64,000 bases of DNA from Stromatinia cepivora (Eukaryota; Ascomycota; Leotiomycetes; Helotiales; Sclerotiniaceae). Location: assembly GCA_014898415.1 (NCBI GenBank), contig RCTD01000009.1, forward strand, positions 558,001 to 622,000, written 5' to 3'. Below are positions 1 through 11,863 of this stretch, piece by piece. Numbering within the stretch: the stretch's first letter is position 1; each line of letters begins with the position of its first letter. Under the pieces are notes generated by a model. The model saw only the letters and a list, made by a program, of their open reading frames with translations. It had not been told where the DNA came from and made no database searches. The position numbers and the translations under genes were made by a program.

Positions 1-842
1 CGAATTGACCCTTCACCCCTTCGCATCTACGATTTCGTCCATCCTCTCACCTTATTCACCAAACCATGCATCGTCATTCCCGCCGTCGCATACGCCATGG
101 TCTTCCTCTTTGCCTCAGTCATGATCACCGTCGAACTTCCCCAACTCTTTGCCGCCAAATTCGGTTTCAACGCCCAACAACTCGGTTACCAATTCCTCGC
201 TCTAATCATCGGTTCTATAATCGGTGAACAACTCGGTGGAACTCTTTCTGATTTCTGGATGAATCGTCGCTCTCGCAAAACAGGTGTACAACCGGCCCCC
301 GAATATCGTTTATGGTTAAGTTATGCAGGTTTCATCCTCACTATTGTCGGTACCGTGGTTTTCCTAGTAAGAACTGAACAGGCAAGGGATATGCATTGGA
401 ATATTACACTAGTGATTGGAATTGCGATTGCAGGAGTTGGAAATCAAATTGTAACGACGGTTTTAATTACTTATGCGGTGGATTCACATTTGGAGGAATC
501 AGCCAGCATTGGTGTTTTTATTACTTTTGTAAGACAGGTTTGGGGATTTATTGGTCCTTTTTGGTAAGTTACTTGGCTTTCTCATCCTTGAAGCTCCCAA
601 TGATGACTAATCCACATCTTAGGTTCCCCTCAATGTTCACCAACCTCGGTCTTTCATCCAGCGCAGCAGTAGCTGCTGGCCTGCTCATCGGTGTTAGTAT
701 CATCCCAACGTTCATCGTACAATTAATGGGTAAGAGATGGAGACCATCGAGACCCGCGGATACAATTGGACAGAACAGGGATGGGGAACGAGGAGTTATG
801 GTTGGGAATGGGATGGAAGAGAAAACGAAAACGAAGCCATGA
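1..842 (+). CDS. MFS transporter, C-terminal part (5' end outside window)
   Basis: This is the C-terminal half of a major facilitator superfamily transporter, a plasma-membrane proton-coupled small-molecule carrier. Frame 1 is open from base 1, and two exons can be joined: 1-563 and 623-842. The intron 564-622 has a GTAAGT donor, a TGACTAAT-like branch point and a TTAG acceptor, and the join reads W-F-P-S-M. About five to six hydrophobic segments are visible, beginning with VMVFLFASVMITVELP. A cytoplasmic loop with SDFWMNRRSRKTG and the following PEYRLW recalls the fungal DHA1/Hol1-like group. The tail is short, basic and hydrophilic and ends with KTKTKP. The substrate cannot be inferred. The start codon and N-terminal half lie upstream of the window. 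Family assignment is confident and subfamily is tentative. Confidence 0.85.
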
Positions 843-2518
843 TTAATGATTAATGATTATTATTTTTACTATAGATCTACGTGGGTGGATTTTATGAATG
901 GAATTTAGATATTTTGTTGGAAATTGTAAGATCTTATATGGAGATACCATAGTATAGTCTGAATTGAATGGTTTCAGAAAACTATCTTTCTATCACATTA
1001 CTCAAGAATATATGAGTAAGAGTCCATAAGCGTTGATATCTTCTCTTCGTCTCTTGTCTCGGTATCCCGAAACAGGTTATTAATCACAGTAAGATCTTAC
1101 AAAGATCTTATTTCCTGCTTCATCTAGGTTGTAGAACTAAGACTGATACTTCCATTTACCTATTAAATCCATCAAAATCCAAATGCATTTAAGTAATTTC
1201 ATCAAATTATTTCATTCTAGTAAATAAACGGAAAGAAAAATATAAAATGTAACATATATAAAATATATAACATATGTAACATGTAAAATATGTAAAATAT
1301 GTAGAATATGTAAAATATGTAAAATATATAATTGTTAATATATCACTAATATCTAGCGCACTCCTTTATAAATTAACAAAATACTCGTACTCTATACAGA
1401 AAGAAAGATATTATATTACATCATATCATGATTTATAAAGAAAGAGGGGTAAATAATATCACAATCTATAAAATGAGGTATAGTAGTAGTAAATTCATAA
1501 TCGACCTGATCTAACTATAGCTAAGGCTACATGCGATATGTCAATGGTATCGGGGTGAGGTATAAATATTATGATATCGGTATTAATCATTAACGATTTA
1601 GAGAGTAGATAGGTAGCTAGATATTTAATCAGTATACTGGCCGTGGCCCCCTCTCCTTATCCTTTTCTATTCCTTTGTAAATGGATACTTTGTACTCAGT
1701 ACTCCTCCATATACGCGAATAAATACAAGTGAACACAGATAAAAAGAATGAGGAGCACAAACTAACGTTTTAATCATTTTCATATTATGCGGTAGCTACC
1801 CCTCCCCTCCCCTCCCCTCCCCTCCCCTCTCCTCTCCTCTCCTCTCCTCCTGTAGGTTGCATAATTATTCCATAGGGATTATGAATTATAAATTATAAAT
1901 TACTCGAGTACCTATAAACAAAATTTAACAAATTCATCTTTCTAGTTTAACTATAGGAATGTTGATTGATTAAACAAACCGGTAGATTTTTATTCCATGT
2001 AATAGAACTAAGGAGTACGGAGTAAAGATTACGCGAGGAAATAAGAAATAAAATTATATAGTAGTATATAAACTTGAGGAGATAAGATTACAATATTGTC
2101 AACTTTTTATTTATTAGATACTGAAAAGGTGTTATGAGGTTGACGCTGAGGCGGAAGTATATAAGTCTAAAGATCATTTGATTTGTCAATTTGAATTGGG
2201 ATATTGAAGTTGGTGTGAAGTCTACCGAGGTAGAACTAGTTGATATATATTCGACTTTCGTCCATCGCGTGCTAGCATAACTAACTAACACTCTTAAAGC
2301 AACACAATCAATGCTCCTCCTCAAACCATATCTCGTTATCTCCATTCGTGTACCTCATCCAATGCGAAAAGAAACTCGAAATTGTAATTTGCACCCTGAA
2401 TTTGTTGAAAATCTTCCAACCCAAACGCTTTTCCCACCACATGCCAGCCTGATCCAGAACACAACGCCATGTATAACCATAAATCATAAATCGTAGAATA
2501 TATAGCCCGACCCCGAAC
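843..2518. other. AT-rich intergenic region with simple repeats
   Basis: No gene could be supported in this 1.7 kb. It holds an AT-rich degenerate array of TATGTAAAATATG-type units at about 1245-1335. A polypyrimidine minisatellite of CCCCT/CTCCT units lies at about 1798-1850. One copy of the 9-mer TACGGAGTA is at 2016-2024. It separates the 3' ends of two convergent genes. Confidence 0.7.
1798..1850. repeat. CCCCT/CTCCT polypyrimidine tandem repeat
   Basis: About ten consecutive 5-bp units, first CCCCT and then CTCCT, form an almost pure polypyrimidine tract about 50 bp long in AT-rich surroundings. Such tracts can form triplex or G-rich complementary-strand structures and mutate by slippage. 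No function is implied. Confidence 0.85.
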
Positions 2519-4875
2519 TCAATGACAGAGTGTATTCCATTGATCCAAAATATCTTCCATATCAAATGCAATACCCCATTGCGAACATAAGCATTTAAAA
2601 AGTTTCTGCATAGAATTAAGTTCATAGAGGAGATTTTTCGTTGTTCCCATTGCTCTGGACGGTGAATTTCCGCCTCGCAAATATAATCGTGTCTCCGATT
2701 GACTAGAACACCCCGACTGAATTGAAGCATCTCCTGGTTCATTGGTCGCCAAAACAGCTTGCCAGTCTACAATATTTGGTACATTAACTGCACCATAACC
2801 AGCAAGTGAAAACACACAATAAACCGTTGCCGATGCGAATAACGAACTTGGGATATGTATAACATGTGCTCTACCTCTTGGTAATTGTTCTACAATCTCT
2901 TGGATAGCAATGGCATGTACGAGAGCCTTTCTTGCTTCTTCCGTACCGGCCCAACTTATCAGATCTTGTTCGGGTTTCATGATAATTTTTCCACCACAAA
3001 CATGCTGCACGATACCATAACGAGAACAGATGGATCTACAAAGGAGTGATGAATCTTTGCAAGCATCAAGGCAGATGGTATGCCATCTAAGTAGAAGCTC
3101 AAGTCGTTCGGAATGTGAAAGTTTGGGGCTTATGGATATAGCTTCAAAAACATGACTTAAAGCTTTTCGTAATTCGAGCTTTGTAGGTACACCAACTGTA
3201 GAGAGATCATCGGAATCACAATCCGAAACCAAGGATTGAAGACCTTCTAGAATGACACGAAGGGAAAATGCCGAGAACGCATGAAAACTCGTTAGAGGTT
3301 GACTAGCCGGGTCAAATAATGATCGAATAATACTTCGAAAGGAGTATTGAGATGGTTCTTGAGATCTCATATGATTAAGCCATTCATTGGCCGTCCTAGC
3401 CTCAAATGCAGTTTCACTACTAGGTAAACCCAATCGATTGGCAGCATGTCGAACTGATGGAGTCTCCCCAGACATTCGAGATATTAAACCATCTAATACG
3501 TAATGACCCAATAATGCTCGTTGTTGAATTTCTTTGGCTGCCCAAAATTTCCAAGCTCTATCCTTTTCTTCGTCGGTTGGATTTTGGCCGGGTAGATTGT
3601 TTCTTGAGTATGGTTCACTATCAGATATTGCGCATTGTCTTGCCCAAAAGAATCCAAGAGCATGAAATGCTTGACTTGTGGTCCGGATAACTCGATTTCT
3701 TGAAAGAGCGCCGTAAATTTGAGCAAGTAGAGCAGTAACAACTAATTGTACTCCCTGGCAACTATCGTAGGGACCTTGATGAGTAATTAATGTTTCCCAA
3801 GATGTTGCAACTGCTACGTGTGCAAGTCTCCATAAGGCTTCACCTTTTACTACGGAGTCTTTAGGTCCAAGATATAAAGAACCGATAGCCATGGCATTGA
3901 GAAGTAAAGGTTGAGTACATTCTCGAAAGACAAATGTTGATCGATGTAATACTGGAAATGTGGGTATGAACCTGACAAAGAACATATGTAAACATTCATC
4001 TAAGAAAACTGAGGTGAGAGATGTAGCTTCAACAGCAGCCGTAACAGTTGATGACTATATCTTTCGATCAGTAATGATTTCATTCAAGGTCTTGTCGAAC
4101 TTACCAAACTAGTAACCATCTCACTGACATTATGTACAGCTTGATGACTTTCTCCTACCGGGATAGAACCAATTGATCCCTTCTCTTGAAACGGACCTGG
4201 TATCCCAAAACTTCCATTGTTCACATGTGATCGAGTTGTGATGGGTACCGGTAGTATCCCAATCGGCATTTGCCATGGATTCATTGGGTCGGAAGATATC
4301 AAAGTTTCAAATAAATCCTCCGAATCTGGCCATATTAGTTCAAAATCAAGATCTTCTGTTGAAGATGGTGTATTCCCAATTATGGAATGACCGGCCCCAC
4401 TATTGTTCATAGTTCCTTGTTGTGACTTTGGTGTTTCGACTTGAAGATTTGTATCAATCACAGGTAATAAAGTTGGTATACTTGGTTGAGAAACCAAACT
4501 CGAAGGTGGTGAGGGATAATTGCTTTCTCTGCGGGTATGTAATCTTTCATGGCGAGCAAGTGAATCTTGTCTAGCAAATGGTCTTCTGCAATCTTTACAT
4601 ATGAAAGGTCGAGATCCAGTATCTTTTTATTCTTTGATTAGCTTGCATTTCTTGATAATGAAGGATTGAAATTCGAGAGACTTGTTCTTACGGCTTCTTT
4701 CGTGTCTCTGTAATAATGATTAGTGAGTATGAGATGTACATGTTGGTGATATTGTGATGCTAACCCTCAAATGTTCGCCTTTGGAGAAACTTCTTTGACA
4801 AAACCTACAATCCATACCGGTATATTTTCTTGGTGCTGGTTCCAAAGTTGCTGTTGATGGTTTAGGAGATTCCAT
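2519..4875 (-). CDS. C2H2 zinc-finger transcription factor with fungal-specific regulatory domain
   Basis: This is a predicted nuclear DNA-binding regulator of 726 aa in four exons on the minus strand: 4765-4875, 4692-4707 (16 nt), 4105-4622 and 2519-4054. All donors and acceptors are standard and the phases agree. The ATG at 4875 leads into two classical C2H2 fingers at about residues 23-70. The first has CRFC and a RHERSH end formed across two introns, the second has CKDC and RHERLH, with the linker TGSRPF between them. A Ser/Pro-rich, acidic middle follows. The large last exon has the helical features of the fungal_trans domain seen in C2H2 regulators of metabolism (WKFWAAKEIQQRALLGHYVLDG, SFHAFSAFSLRVILEGL). 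The targets are unknown. The nearest non-convergent neighbour is FMO1, transcribed the same way. The 16-nt exon is the least certain part, but only this splicing restores the finger. Confidence 0.88.
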
Positions 4876-5576
4876 GATATCTGAAGTGGGACTTTGATTG
4901 ATGTTTTGGCTTTTGAATTGAGTTGGTGAAGTTATCTACCAGGTCTTTTCGTAAGAGACTTAATACGTAAAAAAGGTAGTTGTAGTGTATAGGTTATTTA
5001 GCCAGACATGGTAGGTGATACAACATTAATTAAAACAGGTACCAACGACGTAAGCTTGTAGGGTATTTAGAGTATGTCTAAGCCCAAAAGATTCGTATTG
5101 CTCCGCGAAAACCCCCCACATAATCTCGGCACCAACTCTGTATGTACAGGGGCAAAAAAAGCTTTGCATTATGATGAGATAGATGACCATGTTTAGCCTT
5201 TAAGCTATGGCAAAGACTTTACCCATTCGTCCCGTAATCGATCATTATCTCGATCATCATTCCCCGTATTTGAATATAACTCAATATTCGGCATGACCTT
5301 GGTGTTCTAAATGGAATGGATTCATAGATTTAGGTAAGCATCACATATCCTTCATTGACGGACTCCAGATAATTGGAAAATTCTTTTTATAAATGACAAT
5401 TTGATACAGAGAAGAGAAAAGTCACATTTCATTCAATCCGTCTATCCTCAATTAATTCACATACCCCGTAACTCCCAATAACCTGCCTGCATTCAGTCCC
5501 TATTTCATCCTCCCCGTCCCAAAAGAAAGCCTTTCTCACCACGATCCTCAGCATCCGCTAAAAAGCCCTACACAAA
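4876..5576. other. Intergenic region between the C2H2 regulator and FMO1
   Basis: This 0.7 kb contains the promoter of the C2H2 regulator and the 3' flank of FMO1. No further reading frame, RNA gene or clear repeat was seen. Confidence 0.55.
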
Positions 5577-6796
5577 TCAATGCTTTTGCTGAGCAAGCCA
5601 CTCTTCTACATCTGCCTCGAAGTCCGCATTATACAACCAGCTCAGATCAAATGGTTCCCTCTTCTGGTCTGCCGAATTTCCAAATGGTAACGTCTCAAAT
5701 CGATTTGCTGATTCAATTCCAAAACCTTCCCAACTCTCTTCTGTCGATAGTCTTGCCAGAAAGAGAGTGCACTTTGAATATCCTCCTTGTTTGCCTTTGC
5801 AAGTAGCAATGCAAAGATATAAACGTCTTCATATGCCTGGTTGATACCTTGGCCTGCAGAAGGAGGAATTGCATGAGCTGCATCACCAAGAATAACCACA
5901 CGACGATTTTGAGATACCCAATTATCGAGCTTGGGAACGATGTAAAATGGCCAAACATTAATCTTGTCATGGGAAATCTTGGATACTGCATTGTGGACGA
6001 TCTCCGGGAATAGATCATTGTTGCTTTGCAAGAATTTGACGCTTTCTTCCTTGTTGTTTGACATATCATTCCAACCAGCTCTATCTTTCTCTTCGATGCG
6101 TAATTGTTTTCCAATCAATACCTCGGATCCATCTTCTTGTTGAGGGGCAATCACAAATGCACCCTTTGGGGACATCAGAGTGACAGGAATATAATATCCT
6201 TCCGGAAGTTGTAGTTGAGATGTTGGTACAGCTGCTGTGATTCCAACCATTCCAGTGAACTTGGTCTCCAAATCGGGATAGAGATAACGACGAACAGTGG
6301 AATGAATACCATCAGCTCCAATGAGAAGAGGTGCAGTACCCTTTGTACCATCAGTGAATTCCCATTCAACTTGTTTGTCGGTCTCCGAAGTGATATGTGA
6401 GAATTTCTTGCCAAAAGTGATGGGAATATCCTGTTCCTTGAACATTTCAAGCAATTCAGTGATTAGGATATTTCTGTAAATTCGAAGGGCCTGGAAACCA
6501 TATTTCTCTTCAGAACCAAATTCTTGAATCTCCACCAATTTTCCATCTCCAGCAGTTCGATACTCAAGGTTATCAAAGTTGTAACCTTTATGACGAATTC
6601 GATCATAGACGTTGAGAGCTTTCAAAATTTTGAGAGCATTAGGGGAAAGCATGACAGCACCTCCAATGTTCAAAGGCGCAGGACGACTTTCGTAAACTCG
6701 ACATTTTATGTTGTTTTGTTGGAGGGCGAGAGCGAGAGTTAGACCAGATAATCCTGATCCGATGATAGCGACTTCTTTAGAAGATGGTGCAGACAT
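5577..6796 (-). CDS. FAD-dependent monooxygenase (FMO1, salicylate-hydroxylase type) with apparent 3' frameshift
   Basis: This is a class A flavin monooxygenase that would hydroxylate a small, probably aromatic, substrate using NAD(P)H and O2. The start at 6796 leads directly into the Rossmann FAD motif GSGLSG (residues 13-18). The DG motif (GADGIHSTVRR) and the GD motif (ILGDAAHAIPPSAGQG) follow in order. The uninterrupted frame stops at 5642, giving 384 aa. The sequence FDLSWLY, expected near the C-terminus of this family, is instead found in another frame that runs from about 5706 to a stop at 5577. A one-base shift near 5700-5712 (after LELNQQ) would join them. No plausible intron explains it, so it is either a sequencing error or a real mutation that changes the tail. 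A CGGATCCG palindrome lies 225 bp upstream of the ATG, as in the NRPS cluster. Confidence 0.85.
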
Positions 6797-6850
6797 TTTG
6801 ACTGAATGAGGAGTGGATGAAGTTTGTAAAGTTACTTGGATATATTTTGA

Positions 6851-6903
6851 GGTTGTTGGGGTTGTTGAGGTTGTTGAGGTTGTTGAAGTTGTTGAAGTTA
6901 TCG
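6851..6903. repeat. GTTGTTGAG tandem repeat in FMO1 leader
   Basis: Five to six imperfect 9-bp units (GTTGTTGAG, GTTGTTGAA, GTTGTTGGG) lie 55-105 bp upstream of the FMO1 start, probably within its 5' leader. On the transcript they read as CAA-rich CAACAACCT units. Unstructured CAA-rich leaders are common in fungi. Confidence 0.8.
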
Positions 6904-7020
6904 AAATTAGTGATCTTTTAATGGAAGCTGTGTGGAAATATAATACCTTTGGAAAGAAGGAGATTCACTCGAATTTATCTTCTTCCATCATGTTGTTGAT
7001 CTGTTGCCTCATATTTGGAT

Positions 7021-7028
7021 CGGATCCG
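7021..7028. promoter_or_regulatory. CGGATCCG palindrome upstream of FMO1
   Basis: A perfect CGG-N2-CCG palindrome lies 225 bp upstream of the FMO1 ATG and is followed by a further CCGG (AGCCGGAA). Zn2Cys6 regulators bind paired CGG triplets. The same 8-mer occurs at matching distances upstream of FMO2, the P450 and chorismate mutase. Binding is inferred. Confidence 0.5.
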
Positions 7029-7552
7029 AGCCGGAATTGCTGTGCGACAGTGAGCTTCTTATTGGTCACAGGGCTCTTATATCCGACCGGTCTTTTCATT
7101 TGGATTTTCCGCACCGGATTTCTTTTTAACACCGATACCTACCTTATTCTCTTGATGTAAAACACCCGTGATGGTAATCATCAGTATGGTATTTACGTAT
7201 ATTCGGATAAAGCATGGATGTTTATTTTGATCCATAAATAGAAGAATAAACCATCATATTACCCACGAGCACAGTCCGACAATGAAACATCTTGAACCCA
7301 TTTGATTCATCAAGTTCATACCAAGCATCAATCTTTCGGCACATAAAGCTCTAGGAGTTCAGCTATTGGGGTCACTAGTTATAGATTTTATTGTTGAGAG
7401 AACTTGGGACATTGAAAAGCGTTGGGATACTGAGAGTAACTGAAAAGCCGAAAAGAATTGAAGTATTAAAAGGATGTAACAATGGAGCTATTGGGGCATT
7501 GCCAGTAAACAGAGTTGGGATTTCTATATTGTTACAATGGTCTCTCGTGCCC

Positions 7553-8332
7553 TCATTCTTTAACCAGAGATATCGCCGCTTCCAATATAAACTCCGCCGT
7601 CTCTTTCGGTCTACTCAACATCGGCGAATGACTACTCACAACCTGTCTCACCGTAACATCTGCCCCAGCATCCCTCGCCATTTTCACAAACATCTCTTGC
7701 ACCTCAACCGGAAACGTCTTGTCATCCATCGTCATCAAATACCAAACCGGCAAATCCATCCATCCTGCATAAGCCCACTCCCCACCCTCCTTCAAAACCT
7801 TCTGTGATTGCTTCGTCAATTTGCTAACCCAATATCTACCTTCTTCCTCAGGAAGATCATGGTAAAATGATTCTCTGGCTGGAAGCTCTAGCATTGCGAA
7901 ACCACTATCGTCGAATCTCCATAGTGGTGGTGGTGTCCCACCAACAGCGTCAATGAAGCTCACTCCTGTTTGCCCGAAGCCACAAGCCATCATAACGAGA
8001 CCGGTGACGTGGCCAGTCGGTCGGTCGCTTGTAGATTGGAGATCATCTGGATTGTGACGGGTAAGACCTTTAACCGCACTCTGACCGACTGCACCGCCGT
8101 AGGAATGTACCACTATTATCACATCGCGGCCCTGTTTGGTCTCTGATAATACAATATTTCTGACGGCGACGATATCATCGCCAAAACCCGTGGTGGGATC
8201 TCCTGCTGTCGACGGAAGTTCGACCGGAATGCATTTGTACTGTTGTTCTTCCAGGAGTGAAATGACTTTCTCCCAAATCTCGGCACGATGCCATGCTCCA
8301 GGGATCAAGACAAATGTCGGTTTGTTAGACAT
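7553..8332 (-). CDS. Alpha/beta hydrolase (esterase-like)
   Basis: This is an intronless, probably cytosolic alpha/beta-fold hydrolase of 259 aa. I chose the start at 8332 (MSNKPTFVLIPGAWH) because the first beta strand and oxyanion loop (LIPGAWH) follow at once; an in-frame ATG at 8428 would add a low-complexity 32-residue leader. The nucleophile lies in VVHSYGGAVG, a GxSxG variant with H in the first position. The acid is likely in MTMDDKTFP and the catalytic His is in SSHSPMLS near the C-terminus. The family includes salicylate/methyl-ester hydrolases and related small-ester hydrolases, and the substrate cannot be read from sequence. It shares strand with FMO1 (5577-6796), separated by 0.75 kb that contains FMO1's promoter, and the pair may act in one aromatic degradation or modification route. 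Confidence 0.85.
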   Translation of the reverse strand: MSNKPTFVLIPGAWHRAEIWEKVISLLEEQQYKCIPVELPSTAGDPTTGFGDDIVAVRNIVLSETKQGRDVIIVVHSYGGAVGQSAVKGLTRHNPDDLQSTSDRPTGHVTGLVMMACGFGQTGVSFIDAVGGTPPPLWRFDDSGFAMLELPARESFYHDLPEEEGRYWVSKLTKQSQKVLKEGGEWAYAGWMDLPVWYLMTMDDKTFPVEVQEMFVKMARDAGADVTVRQVVSSHSPMLSRPKETAEFILEAAISLVKE

Positions 8333-9978
8333 ATCGATGAATTCGGAACTAAAGGTGAGGAGCTGGTAGGTGGTAGGCGAGTGTGACCGAAAGTAGATGG
8401 AGAGATTGAGATGTGAGAGATGGTTCAAATATCGAGGAGAAGTCTCTATTTAAGACAATTCAATTTTGGGAATATATGGAAATTTTCTGACCATCTGACC
8501 ACATCTCACCGTCAAGTAGTCAGCGATGTAACTTACTTCCGGGACCTTTTCGCATTCCTCGTAAGATGTCGGGTGAAATTCAGTTCAGTAAGGAATTAAC
8601 CTCAAAATTCGTAAAGCAGAGATTTATTAAACAATCTCTTTCTGCTCATTTCTATCATGGTTTCTATTGGAGACTTGCTGAATTTTGGATTGGAATGGTT
8701 TCATCTTCTATGCTAGGAAATATTGTGACCTACCAGGAGCGCATATTGGTAGAGGAATAACACCTTGTCATTACTTGAGACTATTCCATCATCGAGTAAA
8801 ACTGAACTTGACTTCTCTTTATCCCCACCTCACATAGTTTGAAGATATTCCAGAAGCTCTGAAAACCAGATATGCACAATTTGCAATTCTCATCCCCTAG
8901 TCACAAGCCTTGAGGAAATCCGACTGATATGTAAGCCAGACTTGAACAGTGTGTCCAATAGTCCGAATTGCAGTTCAACAATGAAGAGCTTCTGGATCTT
9001 CAAATAATTTTGATTATCGAGTTCATTTTAAACATTAACTGCTTTTAAACACTAATAAAGTCATTTTGAACATTGGATTCTTTTTAATACCAAAATTACT
9101 TCAACCATCCAATATATTTAAAATAATAACTTCATCGAAATGATTAAAGCATTTTCAAAGAGCGAAAGTTCGATGAACTAAATTGGACTGCAGTCCGGAC
9201 TATTGGATACCTATCGGGGCTTATCATCAAGTTGTGTCTTCAAATCGATGCACTTTTGAGAACTTGGCTAATGATGTCATGAGTGTTAGTTCAGAAAGAG
9301 AAACCATACTGTGATAATTCGCGTATTGAAAGAACTTCTATGGAAATAGAATATCACCACCTTTTCTCCCCTTGCAGCGAAGATTTCAAAACGGCTAAAA
9401 ATGCGAAAAATTTGGAGGGTATTATTGCCAAGTCGGATAGCGAAGTATATATATTGTTCGAAAAATGGTATTGATAGAGATAAATCATAGCCCAAAGCTT
9501 CAGCATCTGCTAATTGATCCACTTATCGGGGAGCACATATCAGTTGCTTCAATACTTGGGTGGTATATTCTACAAATTAAGTGTAGACGCTGTGATAATA
9601 TAGTCTAGCACCACAGAGCTGATCAGCAGAGCTGCCCTCACGTCATCGCGATATAGGAGAGCTCCACTGCTCTTTATCAGGCTCTGTGAGTGCCACCCAC
9701 GCGATATAAGGGTGTATTTAGTAAATTAAATGAAGAAGAGATCTGTTCTCAGCATATACACGTGATGCCTATTTGCTAAGGGTATGCTAAATATCTAGCC
9801 TTCCGCGCTAAGATGTACACGTATATATATATGATCATTTTTCCAATAATTTCAATCCCGCATTACTTCTGTTACCTGACTTACCTATTCAATAATCTAC
9901 GATATCTTTCATCAATTCACACATACTTCAATATTTTCGCCATTTTCCACCTGTCTACCATTTCATACCTTTCTCATT
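8333..9978. other. Intergenic region with repeat fragments
   Basis: No gene is supported in this 1.6 kb; the short open stretch 8566-8760 lacks any family feature. It contains two fragments of a dispersed GGACTGCAGTCC-type repeat (about 8950-8976 and 9186-9210). An imperfect inverted repeat lies at 9611-9693. The right end serves as the promoter of the metallophosphoesterase. Confidence 0.6.
9611..9693. repeat. Imperfect inverted repeat
   Basis: The arm CACAGAGCTGATCAGCAGAGC (9611-9631) faces the complement of GCTCTTTATCAGGCTCTGTG (about 9670-9689), with a roughly 40-bp loop. The pairing is interrupted by a few mismatches. It could form a hairpin or be the remnant of a small inverted-repeat element. 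Confidence 0.5.
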
Positions 9979-10857
9979 ATGTCTGTAATTCCTACACGTG
10001 TGATGGTCATTTCTGACACGCACGAGCACGCCCTCAATGGAGCTAATATGACAGATGTCGACGTCCTCCTCCATACTGGCGATTTAACCAATTTTGGTGA
10101 ATTAGAGGCTTTGAAAGATTTCATCAAAATGATGGGTACTATCACAGCCGAATTAAAATTGGTCATTGCTGGCAACCACGACATATCTCTTGACAAGCAG
10201 AACAGGGTGGAAAACATGTCTGATGACGAGTATTCGGATTACCATCATTCCGCCCTCGAAATCATGACGGGTCAGTCGGCAAAAGATGCCGGAGTTACCT
10301 ATCTCAAGGAAGGTACCCATGCATTCACACTTAAGAATGGTGCTAAATTCACAGTATACGCCTCACCATACACGTGTGGGTCCATGGGCTTCCAATATCA
10401 AATAAACGAAGATCGTTTCAACGACGTAACTCAAGTCGCTCCAGGCCAAACTTCGATCGCCACCAATCCTATTCCGGAGGGAGTTGATATCATCATGACA
10501 CACGGCCCTCCACATACGATACTTGACCAAGTCGACGGCGAATACAAAGGTTGCCGCAATCTTCTTCGTGCCGTTGGCCGTGTGCGACCACTTATGCACT
10601 GCTTCGGGCACATTCACGAAGGAAGCGGCGCAAATCTTGTAACTTGGAAACCTGATGGTAGCGTAAAAGATCCATCATCTGCCACACCCATGGAGACGGA
10701 ACAAATCAATGAGTATCCGTATACAAACGAGTGGCCTATTCAATCCGGAAAACAAACGCTCATGGTCAACGCGGCGATCATGATGAACACCGCGAAGGGT
10801 ATGCGTCCAAATTATAAGCCCTTCGTAGTATCACTTGATTTGCCTCGCAATAATTAA
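9979..10857 (+). CDS. Calcineurin-like metallophosphoesterase
   Basis: This is an intronless 292-aa enzyme of the calcineurin-like metallophosphoesterase fold, which hydrolyses phosphomonoesters or phosphodiesters with a two-metal centre. All signature blocks are present in order: SDTHEH near residue 13 (metal ligands D and H), HTGDLTNFGE (bridging D), AGNHDISLD (N and H), MTHGPPH, and FGHIHEGSG. There is no signal peptide or membrane segment, so it is probably cytosolic. It resembles the MPPED/UPF0046-type small phosphoesterases common in fungi, whose natural substrates are poorly defined. Homologues often occur in paralogous sets. The ATG at 9979 is the first in frame and is preceded by a pyrimidine-rich leader. 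Confidence 0.93.
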   Translation: MSVIPTRVMVISDTHEHALNGANMTDVDVLLHTGDLTNFGELEALKDFIKMMGTITAELKLVIAGNHDISLDKQNRVENMSDDEYSDYHHSALEIMTGQSAKDAGVTYLKEGTHAFTLKNGAKFTVYASPYTCGSMGFQYQINEDRFNDVTQVAPGQTSIATNPIPEGVDIIMTHGPPHTILDQVDGEYKGCRNLLRAVGRVRPLMHCFGHIHEGSGANLVTWKPDGSVKDPSSATPMETEQINEYPYTNEWPIQSGKQTLMVNAAIMMNTAKGMRPNYKPFVVSLDLPRNN

Positions 10858-11863
10858 TTGAATTTCTTGCTTTTATTTTGTTTTGTGTGTACTAGGTATT
10901 TTGCCGACTTTTTAAAATTGGTATTTAGCGGATTTGGAGTTGGTGGATATACACTATGGGATTTCAATACTTGATGGTATAGCAACGACTCCCATCAATC
11001 TTAGCCTAGCGAACTTTATTAGCTTAGAGATAATTAATTGATCGAACTATTCAAATAACTCTTTTGATACTATTGTAAAAGCTGAAACCTGATTAAATAT
11101 GTTTCTTGACTACCTTGCCTTCCTCGCTTACCCGTAGCTGTGTGCATTGGCTAAGCATAAGCATTATTCCTTCTTCTCTAGATGCAGAACGTTCTATTAC
11201 TATCGTTTCATTTCCTACATTTATATATCTATGTTAAAGTAGAAGGAACTATGCCTTCCACAAATAGAGTTTGGAATAAGAAGGGGCATTTCTCGCTACA
11301 TAATACTCCTATTTTGCAAGCCCAAAAATCCATCTTGAAGCTTGGTTCTCCATGAGTGTTGCATTATTTGAATGCACATAATGATTAATTCTTAGAACCG
11401 TTTTGATTATTCCTCGTTGGTGTTTCTAGGCTCTTGATGGACTGAGGACGGGTAGCGAGTTACGAGGCTATGAGTTATCACTTCCTATTCTGCGAAGAGG
11501 GCCTCCTCAGTTCGAACAGAAGTAGAAGCAGCAGCTATGGATGTTCAAACTCAATTCTCCAGGCCATCATAATCGCCCTCATTCATCTCGTTTTCTTTCT
11601 TTTCTTTCACATCACAAATATCGCTAAAAGATATATTTTTTATGTCCAGCTTTGGAATTTTTGGTATGCTTATCGAATACGCGAGATGCCTTGAAGAAAA
11701 GATTGCTAATAGAACTTGATAGGAAATCCCATATCTTGTACAGACCAATCACCCAACCTAATACCAAATCTCTTCCTCTCTTTCAAACGGCCTCAGAACA
11801 TTCATCCTAGAACAGCTATCCGTATCTCGATCTCAATCCCTCTACATCGTCACTGCCTCAACA
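10858..11863. other. Intergenic region
   Basis: This 1.0 kb lies between the metallophosphoesterase and the nucleotidyltransferase-like gene. I see no further gene; the short open frames at 11470-11748 on both strands have no recognisable features. Confidence 0.55.

Noticed and set aside
7391..7807. Open plus-strand stretch antisense to the alpha/beta hydrolase
   Set aside because: It is a shadow of the hydrolase gene, basic and low in complexity, without independent evidence.
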